Shown here piece by piece: positions 46,001-54,579 of a DNA stretch of 64,000 bases. Source of the DNA: Lewinella sp. LCG006 (GTDB taxonomy: Bacteria > Bacteroidota > Bacteroidia > Chitinophagales > Saprospiraceae). The translations under genes and the position numbers were made by a program. Below the pieces are notes generated by a model. The model searched no databases and had not been told where the DNA came from. It worked only from the letters and a program-made list of their open reading frames with translations. The stretch is taken from assembly GCF_040784935.1 (NCBI RefSeq), contig NZ_CP160680.1, positions 1,851,501 through 1,915,500 of the forward strand, in the 5' to 3' direction. Position 1 is the first letter of the stretch. The number at the start of each line of letters is the position of its first letter.

Positions 46001-47620
46001 GTGCAAGTCACCAAAAACCAATAAGCGGTGATTGGGGTAAGCCCGTTGCAATTGATCCAGCGTACGCCCTTTCGGGAAGTAGGCATTCCAACACTGGCTG
46101 AGGTGCTTGCGATAATAATACACTTCCAGGTTCACATCCTGGGCACTGAGCGAGCGAGCCAGGTATTTGAACAGCTCTCCGAGATGACTCGCACGGTTTT
46201 GTTCATCAATTAAACAGAGGTATTCGCTCGGTTGGGTAGCATACCGAAAGCGCACGTCGGGAAACCCTCCACGGTCAATGGTGGCCTGCAGGGTTTTGGT
46301 CATGTCCAGTTCCTTACGTAAACCTTCCTGCCGCAAACGCAGGGCATCCGCAAAGCGCAATTGTACTGATGAAAAAGTGATCGCTGCCGATTGGTCCCGC
46401 AGGGGAATAAAATAAGGGGCCTTATCACTGTGGGCAAACCGTGCCGCAAAGGCCTCGTCACGAGCGTCTTCAATCTGTTGGGCAGTAAGAGGCTTGCGGC
46501 GATGTACCAACCAGCGTACCCAATAATAGAGCAGACCGACACCTAATAAAGCCAGGATGACATAAAAACCCCAGGCCCAGGTCGCCAGCACCGACAGCTG
46601 GTCTTCCCGCAATTCAAATAAAGGCAAAAACGCTTGGTCCTGCCCCACTTTTACTTCCAGCGTTTGTGTCGCAACACAAAAGCCCTTTGCCGTGGTATCG
46701 CTAACGGTCAGGCGCACCCGGTACTGCCCATTTTGCGCGTACTGATGCCGGGCCAGGTAAGTTCCTTCTTCTTGTGTCCCATCTCCAAACTCCCAGGTAA
46801 AGGCCCAATTTGATGCTGCACCCGTAAGTTGCGCTTCTTCTCCCGTCCCCTTGAGATATAAACTTTCTTCCGAAAACAAGGTCCGAAAGTTTGCCTCCTG
46901 CCCTACTTCCAATTGCTGAGGGCCAGTAATCCCCGTTACCGCTGGTGCTGCCGGACACAGTACCGTAAAAGGCAGGGTAGCCTGATACACCGTATCTTTT
47001 TCTGGATGATGAACCGCCAGGCGAATTTCTCTACGGTAGGAACCGCTGTCTAACGACGGGACAATCAGTGACCAATCAAACTGATCCGTAGAGAAAGCCT
47101 CTTCCTTCTGGGTAGCCAGGTTGACGTAGCTCCAACGCCAGCTCAACTCGCTGCTATCCCCACTGTAGCGGCTCAGGTTTTTTAACAATACGGTATCCCC
47201 AGCCGCGCCAAAACTGGGCCCATCAATGTACACCGACAACTCTTCCTGGCGAGGCTTATGCTGGGTAAGTGCATAGTAGGCATACCAAAGCCCGGCCAGC
47301 AAGGGCAGGATCAGCAGCCATCGCCACCAATCGTTTTCCTTCGGTGAAGATGGATCCAGCTCCAGCGGTGCCGAAACTTCCTGGTAGTATTGATCAAAAA
47401 TTTCGTAAAACTTCAGTTGCTCCGCTTCGCTGCGTACCAATACTGGCGCCAGCAGGGCCTTCAGTTTTTCTGGCTCCTGAAGACAGGTTTTGCCCGGCCC
47501 ACCCAATACGCGCAGTGCCCGCAGACGATCGCCCGGACTCAGGCGAAAACCCGCTAGCCTCAGTCGCTGGAAGAGATGCTCCAACGGAAAGGTGTCAATA
47601 TGCGCTTTGAGGTCGGCCAT
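43043..47620 (-). CDS. Large membrane protein: PKD, degenerate vWA-like region, FGE-sulfatase domain
   Basis: 1525 residues. An N-terminal helical domain (about 1-90) resembles those of proteins paired with MoxR ATPases. Then: membrane segment (about 100-118), PKD-like domain (about 250-330, WEFGDGTQEEG), second membrane segment (about 348-370), and a vWA-like region from about 465 (YLCLIDEQNRASHLGELF) in which the metal-binding DxSxS is altered to DEQNR. A third membrane segment (about 850-868) precedes TPR-like helices, a carboxypeptidase-regulatory-like segment (about 1190-1265) and an FGE-sulfatase domain (about 1278-1525). That domain has one Cys (DDCRVSTR) where active FGE has two, so copper-dependent oxidation is unlikely and ligand binding is more probable. 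It lies 6 bases after the MoxR gene. Confidence 0.85.
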   Translation of the reverse strand: MADLKAHIDTFPLEHLFQRLRLAGFRLSPGDRLRALRVLGGPGKTCLQEPEKLKALLAPVLVRSEAEQLKFYEIFDQYYQEVSAPLELDPSSPKENDWWRWLLILPLLAGLWYAYYALTQHKPRQEELSVYIDGPSFGAAGDTVLLKNLSRYSGDSSELSWRWSYVNLATQKEEAFSTDQFDWSLIVPSLDSGSYRREIRLAVHHPEKDTVYQATLPFTVLCPAAPAVTGITGPQQLEVGQEANFRTLFSEESLYLKGTGEEAQLTGAASNWAFTWEFGDGTQEEGTYLARHQYAQNGQYRVRLTVSDTTAKGFCVATQTLEVKVGQDQAFLPLFELREDQLSVLATWAWGFYVILALLGVGLLYYWVRWLVHRRKPLTAQQIEDARDEAFAARFAHSDKAPYFIPLRDQSAAITFSSVQLRFADALRLRQEGLRKELDMTKTLQATIDRGGFPDVRFRYATQPSEYLCLIDEQNRASHLGELFKYLARSLSAQDVNLEVYYYRKHLSQCWNAYFPKGRTLDQLQRAYPNHRLLVFGDLHELIDPHAAGQPRLRLGAAAVLRQWPLRLLFTPVPPVSWSYREKLLARVFSVFSTDTEGLSAATLYIENEGELLPDGAAYDRWQNRQQEQRRDADTEHRNWRRWRYIKEYLQAYDEDLVRWFKALAVFPLPSWEMTIAIGKALEVAVTYDNLLRLARIPTLQSERFDERLRRELMAELDETDEYLARTAVQAELSAVKTISAGSHAHRDLETALAIQDFALAPEEEGHRDTLRFLLRRNLLTPAQEADLDRIADRETGGRMLRMTKGGSSLDHSPKSIRDWLEEDTDIQLDAPTPPSADNRKDLRRALWFTAAYVILLALGWKFGASDALYRLAFAETPEQRAERPAEPLRNYILVKETAVIDSAIIYNNQGVRQARIGENRDTLAARYFEQALGAANSLLYGKGEEFNGKAVPYSLANANLARLYFNAAAANLNAYLQDSLGQAILPRSLALLDQAYISDSVALDVLHARGVVHYYAGSPEDSSLYYYRLLDSLDYFTNLDYTPNLETLLGRERSRIVAVDVSEIGGQALEVSVEYYYDPSVDREVEMVMEPQGDGNQPAIQPQSLSPGAGTLTFRLAPPRAQPGALKSLRVQMRRRNETTVIDKKEIAYQHDWNAPAPRQRTTTQPPTPNKVNRFELRGQLLDAATQEPIAEQALVLTEQPNRGVKIPLTFNGKTDFYGEYVLRGDLEGHLTSTFVLEVIADGYKTYRKTFQFGEELLKERPLTLAPISLEKNIPRPRMELISGGGFQMGSSEKGAYNDELPAHEVIVGNFYLGTREVTFAEYDLFCDLTAHVKPDDEGWGRNQRPVINISWLDAATYCNWLSEQHGYTPVYEINLKSGSASLRSEKGRIPNGYRLPTEAEWEYAARGGVMGDKSERYSGSNNLSEVGWYEANSKDQTHPVAQLQPNNAGIYDMSGNVWEWCFDWYGEYPSTPQRGPIGPDAGSHRIIRGGAWLQSADDCRVSTRQYRRPEEKTVYIGFRLARN

Positions 47621-47626
47621 GGAGAA

Positions 47627-48565
47627 TTAAAAGATACCTTGCATAGCGTCCAGGTCTTCTTTGGTTTTCACCAAAACAGAAAGATGGTCACGCAGGTACT
47701 CGTTTTGTTCACCAGGAGCTTTGCTCATGATGTCACGCATTTCAAGGATGCGCAACCAGGCTACCAGCTCAGCCGTAGCGGGTGGTTTCCGAACGGCTTG
47801 CTGCCGAACCTGGCGGAATTTTTCGATCAGGCTCTTTAACAACTCATCTGTGAATTTGGTGGCTTCGCCCAGCTGGGTCTTGGCAATCGCCAGCAATTGA
47901 GCCTGATCGGGGAAGGGAATATGGTAGAAAACGCAGCGGCGCAAAAAAGCATCAGGCAGGTTCTTCTCCGAATTACTGGTCATGATCACCACCACTCTTT
48001 GCTGCCCAGCACGCCGTACGGTGTAATTGTCTTGCTCTTTGATCTGGAATTCGTAGCGCTCTATTTCCGCCAGAATATCGTTGGGAAAATCGCGGGGAGC
48101 TTTATCGATTTCATCAATCAACACCACACTACTACGAGCTTCATCGCCAAGATCGGCACGGAAACGCCCATCGGCTTGCCCCTGCGGATTCGTCAGCGCA
48201 ATGGCCCGACCTAATGCTTGAAGATCAATAAACTCAGAAGTGCTGACCTCTCCTTTTTTACTGATATTGGCCGCTTGAAAATGGGCCAGGGCATCGTAAG
48301 TATAAAAAAGATCACGCGCAGTGGAGGTCGTTTTGGTATTGAAGATCAGCGGTTGCTCCGCAAAGTTGAACGGACTCTGCTGGCTCGCCAGATCTGCGGC
48401 CACTTTGAAAGCCAGGCGCGTCTTGCCGGTGCCTGGTTCGCCGGTAAGCAATAATGGTTGTTCCAGCGCAATGGCTACTTCTACGGCGTTGCGCAGGGCA
48501 TCGCTCATAATGTATTTTTCGGCCGAAGGTTGACTGGCCGTTGAGGTGTGAATGCGGATACTCAT
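47627..48565 (-). CDS. MoxR-family AAA+ ATPase
   Basis: A 312-residue AAA+ protein. Walker A is LTGEPGTGKTRLA (about 39-51), Walker B VVLIDEIDKAP (about 146-156), followed by MTSNSEKNLPDAFLRRC with sensor 1 and an arginine finger. A C-terminal lid follows. MoxR ATPases act as chaperones that remodel partners, often with vWA proteins. Its start overlaps the end of the EAD11-iSTAND gene by 4 bases, and the vWA/FGE gene follows 6 bases later, so all three are co-translated. Confidence 0.95.
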   Translation of the reverse strand: MSIRIHTSTASQPSAEKYIMSDALRNAVEVAIALEQPLLLTGEPGTGKTRLAFKVAADLASQQSPFNFAEQPLIFNTKTTSTARDLFYTYDALAHFQAANISKKGEVSTSEFIDLQALGRAIALTNPQGQADGRFRADLGDEARSSVVLIDEIDKAPRDFPNDILAEIERYEFQIKEQDNYTVRRAGQQRVVVIMTSNSEKNLPDAFLRRCVFYHIPFPDQAQLLAIAKTQLGEATKFTDELLKSLIEKFRQVRQQAVRKPPATAELVAWLRILEMRDIMSKAPGEQNEYLRDHLSVLVKTKEDLDAMQGIF

Positions 48566-49653
48566 TGCACGATATTGTTATTGTACTGATCGATGATCTT
48601 TTTTAATTCCAGCTCTACGTCTTCCATGTAATGCTCCTGAGCGTTACCAAAAACCGTCTTTAGCAACTCTTTTCGGGTCCGTGAGTTGGGAGAAACTTGC
48701 TTGTAATGTTCCAACCAGCGACCAATATCTCTTTGGTTCACCATGTCCAACTCGGGTAATCGAGACAAATGCTCGGCCGACTCCAGGGCCGTCATGATCT
48801 CGGCTTTGAGGTCGGTATCTTCTTCGTCGTATTCCACCGCCAAAAAAACGAGCATGGCAGCCGAAGCTTTGACCTTTCCCTCCTGGCAAAACACTTTGAT
48901 AAACCAACGCGCAGCTGCGGGTGTAAGGTCGGCATCCCAATCGTATTGGCTAATATGTAGAAAGACACAGACATAATCCGTTGGCTTAAGGTTTTGCAGC
49001 CTGGGACTGCGCTCTAGTGCATACGCCAGGTCTTTTTCCAACAGAGGCTCGTGTTCGTTGGGAGGTAGCCCCAGCATAGAAAAAAAGCTGCGCAGGATAT
49101 TTTGCTGATAATGCTCCAGCTGGCGGCTAAACTCAAAGGTCATCTCCAACTGCAAGGCCTGGATATTGGTTTGCAACTCGGGGTTGAGGTAGTCCTGCAA
49201 GCGACCTTCAAGATCATAAGCAATTCGCCGAAAGAGCCCCTCGTGCGACTGAAGATCTCCTCCGTAAAGGAAATAAAACTGGACAGGCTGTTGCTGTTGA
49301 TTGAACAATGCACGAAACGTATCGCTGTGAACTACCCGGTCGCAGGTATAAGCATGGTACTCGTGTAAGGCGGCACCTCCCGCATCGGTTATACTGGTGC
49401 CTACGCTTTTTTTACACTCGTCTAGCAGGTAAAGGATACCATTGTTGATTTGCAGGAGGTTTGTCTGGTAATCCGACATGGTCATCAGGCCCTGTTGGAA
49501 GTTTTGGACCACAAGGTTGACCCTCGACATTTGGAGTTCGATGTTATTGACCATCTCCGGCAGCTGCTCTCTTGCCCACACAAGGAGTTGTTCCAGCGCC
49601 GGTAGAGGTTTACTTTCTACCAGTAATTGCCCAACTTGTTGGAGTGCTTGCAT
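48562..49653 (-). CDS. EAD11-iSTAND-like protein
   Basis: A 363-residue protein. Residues 1-80 look like effector-associated domain 11: a helical Leu-rich start, then NNIELQMSRVNLVVQNFQQG and a final ILYLLDECK. Residues about 125-280 resemble the inactive STAND (iSTAND) module, seen as FYFLYGGDLQSHEGLFRRIA, where the Walker A lysine and serine/threonine are missing. The rest is helical. These assignments are by pattern only. Such proteins are described as adaptor/sensor parts of predicted conflict systems. It is the first gene of the MoxR operon. Confidence 0.7.
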   Translation of the reverse strand: MQALQQVGQLLVESKPLPALEQLLVWAREQLPEMVNNIELQMSRVNLVVQNFQQGLMTMSDYQTNLLQINNGILYLLDECKKSVGTSITDAGGAALHEYHAYTCDRVVHSDTFRALFNQQQQPVQFYFLYGGDLQSHEGLFRRIAYDLEGRLQDYLNPELQTNIQALQLEMTFEFSRQLEHYQQNILRSFFSMLGLPPNEHEPLLEKDLAYALERSPRLQNLKPTDYVCVFLHISQYDWDADLTPAAARWFIKVFCQEGKVKASAAMLVFLAVEYDEEDTDLKAEIMTALESAEHLSRLPELDMVNQRDIGRWLEHYKQVSPNSRTRKELLKTVFGNAQEHYMEDVELELKKIIDQYNNNIVQ

Positions 49654-49819
49654 AATGAATAAGCTACAGAAGCCTCAAGATACCAATTTAAAAAATGCCC
49701 GATAAAAAGTTCCAATACTTTATTCTACGACGGCCAAGAAATACAGCATAAGCACTGAAAATCAAAAAATTAGCAGCACCAAATAAAATTTTCCCGTAAC
49801 TTTGCATCGGTTAATACCA

Positions 49820-51157
49820 ATGTATTCAGGAAACGTTACCTGGGCTATCGTTTCTTTTTTGCAGGAGCACTGCTATTACTCATTGAATAACTCACTTTTG
49901 CCATTGGAGCACCTTCCAACCACCACTCGTCCTAAAAGCAGAATCATCTTCATTGATGTTTTGCGTGCCTATGCCATCCTGATGATGTTGCAAGGGCACT
50001 TTGTGGACACCCTGCTAGCGGCATCTTACCGCAATGCGGATTCTTCTTTGTTCAGCTTGTGGTCGTTTATGCGAGGCATGACGGCACCTATCTTCTTTAC
50101 GGTTACTGGTGTTGTTTTTACATATCTGCTCTTGAAGGATGGGCGACCGCTGAAGGAAAACAAAAGGGTCAAAAAAGGCCTGCGGCGTGGGGTGTTCCTC
50201 CTGGGTATTGGCTACCTTTTGAAGATCAATCTCCCCGGCCTGCTCTTTGGTTATTTGAGTCCCTGGTTTTGGGCAGTAGACGTACTCCACGTAATCGGCC
50301 TGGCGCTGATTGGTCTGATTGCGGTTACTGGCTTACGCGAACTGCTGGGCGGCTCACTGGCCACTTGGATGATTGCGTTTGGAGTAGGTACCTTTCTGAT
50401 GGATCCTTTCTTTACAGAAAACACCTGGGATCACTTGCCGATAGTCTTTGCCCATTATCTTACCATGGATTTGGGTTCCAACTTTACCATGGTTCCCTGG
50501 CTTGGTTTTGCCTTCTTTGGAGGCGCTATTGGTTACGTGTTGAGTAAGAAATCACAATGGGCCTTTACCCACTGGTTTCCTGCGCTGATCATGGCCTTTG
50601 GGATTACCCTGACCTTAGGTTCCTGGCAGATGCTGGTGAACTTGTACGAACTTACGGGCTGGCATTACCTACCTGTTTTGTTCAACAACAACTACTTGTT
50701 CTGGCGATTAGGTCATGTATTCATTGTTATTTCCCTGTTTATGTGGGTGGTTCCCAGAATTGGCACTATTCCCAGTTTGATTACCAAAATAGGAAGTGAA
50801 ACCCTGACCATCTACGGAGCTCATTATGTAGTGCTCTACGGCACCTGGCTGGGTGTTGGCTTGTCGCAATTGATTGGTTATCGCAGCCTTGACCCACTGA
50901 CTTGTATCGTTGGAGCTGCGGCTTTTGTCTACGCGCACATTATCTTCATCAAGCACATTGAGACCATCAGGGACTTTGTTTACGGGCAAATTCCTACTTG
51001 GGGAAAAAGACAATATCGCCTCGCTATGGTTTGGTTCAAAAGAGAATGGCCCAAACAACGTGAACAGCTGGCCGACCGCTGGGAAGAACGCCTGGCCACA
51101 GGACCTAGTTGGTTGTTGCCACTGGTAAGAGTATTGGCGGGCAGAACCAAAGAATAG
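49820..51157 (+). CDS. DUF1624/HGSNAT-like acyltransferase membrane protein
   Basis: A protein of about 445 residues with 10 or more membrane segments. IIFIDVLRAYAILMMLQGHF near the N-terminus and MTAPIFFTVTGVVFTYLL are typical of the DUF1624/heparan-alpha-glucosaminide N-acetyltransferase-like group, in which a membrane His (here LQGHF) is implicated in acyl transfer. The substrate is unknown. A TAACTTTG at 49797-49804 matches the -7 box, so the TTG at 49802 inside it cannot be the start; ATG at 49820 is used, leaving a very short leader. It is followed closely by the MFS gene. Confidence 0.85.
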   Translation: MYSGNVTWAIVSFLQEHCYYSLNNSLLPLEHLPTTTRPKSRIIFIDVLRAYAILMMLQGHFVDTLLAASYRNADSSLFSLWSFMRGMTAPIFFTVTGVVFTYLLLKDGRPLKENKRVKKGLRRGVFLLGIGYLLKINLPGLLFGYLSPWFWAVDVLHVIGLALIGLIAVTGLRELLGGSLATWMIAFGVGTFLMDPFFTENTWDHLPIVFAHYLTMDLGSNFTMVPWLGFAFFGGAIGYVLSKKSQWAFTHWFPALIMAFGITLTLGSWQMLVNLYELTGWHYLPVLFNNNYLFWRLGHVFIVISLFMWVVPRIGTIPSLITKIGSETLTIYGAHYVVLYGTWLGVGLSQLIGYRSLDPLTCIVGAAAFVYAHIIFIKHIETIRDFVYGQIPTWGKRQYRLAMVWFKREWPKQREQLADRWEERLATGPSWLLPLVRVLAGRTKE

Positions 51158-51166
51158 CACATTTTC

Positions 51167-52399
51167 ATGAAGAACAACCGCTCACCGTTAGTCACCATTT
51201 TTTTAACGGTGTTCATTGATATGTTGGGAGTAGGGATTATTATCCCCGTTTTACCTGCATTGTTTTTTGAGCCTGAGACCAGCATCGTAGCCAGCTCCTT
51301 TACCAGCGACCAGCGCTCTTTGTTGTACGGGGCTTTGCTTGCTGTTTTTCCACTGCTACAGTTTTTTGGTGCGCCCATGTTGGGCAGTTTGTCCGACCGC
51401 TATGGGCGCAAGCCCGTCCTGCTGGTTTCCCAAACGGGCACCATGCTAGGGTACATCCTCTTGGCTTTGGCGATTTACTGGCAAAACCTCCCCTTGTTGT
51501 TTTTCTCCAGGATGCTGCCCGGTTTTACGGGAGGAAATATTGCGGTCATCCTTTCCAGTATTGCCGACTTGAGTGACAATACCAACAAGGCCAAAAATTT
51601 CGGTCTGGTGGGCATGGCCTTTGGTCTGGGCTTTATCCTAGGGCCTACCATTGGTGGAATACTTGCCGATGATACCGTCGTTTCGTGGTTTTCGGCGGCT
51701 ACGCCCTTCTGGTTTACAGCAGTATTGACTTTACTCAATGTCGTATTTGTGATCCTTGCTTTTCCGGAAACGCTTAAAAAGCGACGGGAGACAGCGATTA
51801 ATCCCTTGACGGGTTTTCGCAATTTGGCACTCTCTTTTGGCAGTCCCAACTTGCGGCGAATTTTTACCGTCGTGCTGCTTTTATCCCTGGGCTTTACCTT
51901 TTTCACACAGTTTTTTGCTGTCTATCTGATCCAGGATTTCGCCTATTCGGAAAAAAGCATTGGCTTGCTTTTTGGCTGGGTAGGTATCTGGCTGGCCATC
52001 ACACAGGGGGTGATTGTTCCCAAACTCAGTAAGCGTTTTCCGCCACAGCAAATCCTGACCTACTCTATCCTGGCCCTCAGCGTCTCACTGATGCTGATTT
52101 TGATCCCCAACAACGACCTGCTGCTTTACGCCCTGAATCCTCTCGTGGCATTGGCACAAGGCATTACCTCGCCCAACCTCACGGCCACCATTTCGATGCA
52201 AGCCAACGAAGACCAGCAAGGAGAAATTCTGGGCATCAACCAGTCGATGCAATCCCTGGGGCAGCTCATTCCACCCCTGATCGGCGGCTATCTCATTACC
52301 ATCAACACCACCATGCCTATCTGGGTAGGAAGTGGATTGGTCTTAATGGGCTGGGTGGTATTTGTGGTGTTTTTTGGGCCGAAAAAGGGGAAGGCTTAA
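51167..52399 (+). CDS. MFS transporter, TetA-like
   Basis: A 410-residue transporter with 12 predicted membrane segments. Motif A is clear between segments 2 and 3 (GSLSDRYGRKP). MLPGFTGGNIAVILSSIADL and LGFILGPTIGG resemble segments 4 and 5 of the TetA/DHA1 drug-proton antiporters. The sequence does not show what it exports; tetracycline is possible but not implied. It starts 9 bases after the acyltransferase gene, so both are probably one transcript. Confidence 0.9.
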   Translation: MKNNRSPLVTIFLTVFIDMLGVGIIIPVLPALFFEPETSIVASSFTSDQRSLLYGALLAVFPLLQFFGAPMLGSLSDRYGRKPVLLVSQTGTMLGYILLALAIYWQNLPLLFFSRMLPGFTGGNIAVILSSIADLSDNTNKAKNFGLVGMAFGLGFILGPTIGGILADDTVVSWFSAATPFWFTAVLTLLNVVFVILAFPETLKKRRETAINPLTGFRNLALSFGSPNLRRIFTVVLLLSLGFTFFTQFFAVYLIQDFAYSEKSIGLLFGWVGIWLAITQGVIVPKLSKRFPPQQILTYSILALSVSLMLILIPNNDLLLYALNPLVALAQGITSPNLTATISMQANEDQQGEILGINQSMQSLGQLIPPLIGGYLITINTTMPIWVGSGLVLMGWVVFVVFFGPKKGKA

Positions 52400-52484
52400 C
52401 GGGGGCTTTCCCTAAGAACATTTTGGGTTCATGCTGGTATTGGCGTTGCGGTACAAACACCAATACGGCACCGGATTGTGCATA

Positions 52485-52554
52485 GCTCCTTTGCGCAGGG
52501 CGCGTGAAACTACAACTCCTTTGCGCAGGGTATGAAACCCTGCTCTACGGAGCT
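52485..52554. repeat. Short palindrome and partial duplicate
   Basis: CTCCTTTGCGCAGGG occurs at 52486-52500 and again at 52516-52530. The second copy continues into a complete 19-base palindrome at 52525-52543 (core AGGGTATGAAACCCT) and is closed by CTACGGAG. No gene was seen in 52400-52624. Confidence 0.75.
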
Positions 52555-52624
52555 GTTTTCATCTCTCGTATGTTTGTGCATGGGAAGTTGACACTCCCTT
52601 TGCAGGCTCTTCCGAAAGTTCAAC

Positions 52625-53425
52625 TTATTCCCATCGGGGTATAGCCCCATAAAATAATCCACTAAAAAAATACCCATCCGAATCCTTTATTTTATTAAAT
52701 AGATAGGAACCCTTATCCATTGTAAATTGCCTTTCATCTATCATTCCATCAAAGGCCGTACTTACGTATGTTGACTCTCCAATCCGAACACGTACTCGAA
52801 TTTTTGTCGAGTAATTTCCTGAATATTTTTTCATTAAAATCAAAATAAACTCTTGAGGATGAACAATCACTCCCCAAGAGCCATTTCCACAAAAATCAAA
52901 CCCCGCGCCTTCAATTGCGTACCACGAATCATAGTTTCTACTTTTATACTGAGCCTCCTGTATCCCGTATACGTAATCATCTTTAGCTAAAAACAATTTA
53001 TCAGAATGAGTAGAGTTAACTAAATATAATGGGTAGTATTCAAGAAACGAAGTATCTTTTGAATACCAATCTCTGTAATATATTGACGTACCATAATCTG
53101 GAATCAGCTCAAAACCATTTACATCCAAACTATCAATAATTCTTCTCGAAGAAATACTGAAAAGAAAATCTTTGTCAAATGAAGTGTCCTGATTGATTTT
53201 TTTGACATCTATATTTTGATCGAATTTATACTTGCCTATTACCTTAGGAAATACCTCAGAAACATATTTTACGGTATCTCTTAAAACTTGTGAATACGCT
53301 TGAAAATCAGAATTAATTACTTGAGGCTTTCTAAAACTTCTATCTTCCTTATCACATTTAACCCCGCAACAGGAGAGAAAAAACAAAGCAATTATTAATA
53401 AAAAAGCAAGTTTCTCTTTCAACAT
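52625..53425 (-). CDS. Hypothetical lipoprotein
   Basis: A 266-residue protein with a lipoprotein signal (lipobox LFFLSC near residue 19) followed by a second Cys. The body is rich in Tyr, Asp and Ser, with AIEGAGFDFCGNGSWGVIVH and QFTMDKGSYLFNKIKD. It is A/T-richer than its neighbours (many Lys, Asn and Ile codons ending A or T), suggesting recent acquisition. No family is recognised. Confidence 0.75.
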   Translation of the reverse strand: MLKEKLAFLLIIALFFLSCCGVKCDKEDRSFRKPQVINSDFQAYSQVLRDTVKYVSEVFPKVIGKYKFDQNIDVKKINQDTSFDKDFLFSISSRRIIDSLDVNGFELIPDYGTSIYYRDWYSKDTSFLEYYPLYLVNSTHSDKLFLAKDDYVYGIQEAQYKSRNYDSWYAIEGAGFDFCGNGSWGVIVHPQEFILILMKKYSGNYSTKIRVRVRIGESTYVSTAFDGMIDERQFTMDKGSYLFNKIKDSDGYFFSGLFYGAIPRWE

Positions 53426-53787
53426 ACTGCTGCTGTTTTGTTTTCAGCATAACGAGGATTTTATATTTAGTTACAGTTTTATTCATCTACTATTCCCTGT
53501 TCAGCGTCGGCTGTGCCTACGTTGCTGCGTCTGCAAAACTCCCTTTTGCGAAATTAAGCTATAGTTGTTGTCATAATTCGCCCCAGACACGTTCGCATTG
53601 GATGCGCTAGACAGTATAAATAAGGACGATGATAGTGCCTATTGTTAATAAGTCCCTCTACGGTAAACTCAAAGTGGCGATAGCATCGCCGCGCATCCCT
53701 TGTCCGTTGGCCAGGCGGGCTTTTCGACTTTTGGTAAAACGCCGACGCCGAGGGGTACCCATGGCAAAGTACAGCTGCATTTTTCTC
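53426..53787. other. Intergenic spacer with repeat fragments
   Basis: No gene was seen. A stretch near 53503-53520 (CGTCGGCTGTGCCTACGT) is the reverse complement, with one mismatch, of a repeat near 28030. A palindrome GGCGATAGCATCGCC lies near 53676-53690. The rest is not structured. Confidence 0.5.
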
Positions 53788-54506
53788 TCAAAAAGGAAAA
53801 TCATCAAACAAGCTCCCCTCCCCAGCTTTCTCTTCGATTTGGATGGATTCCACGAGGTAGAGCTCTTTGCGGGCCCGCGTGATGGCGACGTATTTCAGGT
53901 TGAGTAGTAGGCTTTGACTCGCTTGGTGTAGTTTTTATTTTGCTGGGCCCGCTCGTTGAAAATTCCGAAATGCGCCAACAGCGCTTCAAATTCTTCGGGA
54001 TTGTCTTTGCAAAGTGTTGACCGAAACTTCTGATTAATGTCCAGTAAGCGCTGATTGATGCGGTAGACGAGGTTTTTTATGGCAAATTGCTGGCGATCAT
54101 TCCCCAACTGCGCAGGGTCAAAACCATTGAGGGCGATGAGCTTTTCGTAATAGGGCCTAAGTTCCTCCTGGAAACCCTCTTCTTTAAGAATGGCGGCGTA
54201 TTTTTTTTCGTCCAGCTTTAAGGTCGTCTCTCCTCCTACGTGAGCAACCAAAATTTTGCGCCCCAACGCGTGGATGGTCTTGACGGTCACTTGGTGCAGC
54301 CCACGCGCACGGAATTTTTGCTGAATTTCTTTGGCGATGCTGCTGTTAAACGCGCAAAATAGTACCTCGCTCTGATTTTTCACAAACCGAGCACACTCCA
54401 TAATCGTCGTCGTTTTCCCAGCTCCCGCCACGGCATCGATGATCCCGTGACCGCTGCCGTGCTGCACGAAAGAAAAAATAGCCTCCTGTTCCGCAGTAAA
54501 GTCCAT
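53788..54506 (-). pseudogene. UvrD/Rep-type helicase with internal deletion
   Basis: The N-terminal 203 codons (54506 to 53895) match a UvrD-like helicase: QEAIF, then Walker A DAVAGAGKTTTI (about 26-37), then the Ia-like CAFNSSIAKEI and TIHALG. The frame stops at 53895, but overlapping it in another frame is LNLKYVAITRARKELYLVE, the helicase motif VI, ending GSLFDDFPF with a stop at 53788. Motifs III to V, several hundred residues, are missing. The two ends have been joined out of frame by a deletion, so the product is inactive. Confidence 0.85.
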
Positions 54507-54523
54507 ACCTAGTACCTAGTGTC

Positions 54524-54573
54524 GTGAAGTTTGCTTTGCATAATGTCTCCTGTTAGGTAAAAGCAAACTTCAC
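54524..54573. repeat. Inverted repeat between fadD and the helicase pseudogene
   Basis: Perfect 13-base arms, GTGAAGTTTGCTT at 54524-54536 and its complement at 54561-54573, surround a 24-base loop. There is no T-run, so a terminator role is uncertain. Confidence 0.6.
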
Positions 54574-54579
54574 ATTACC

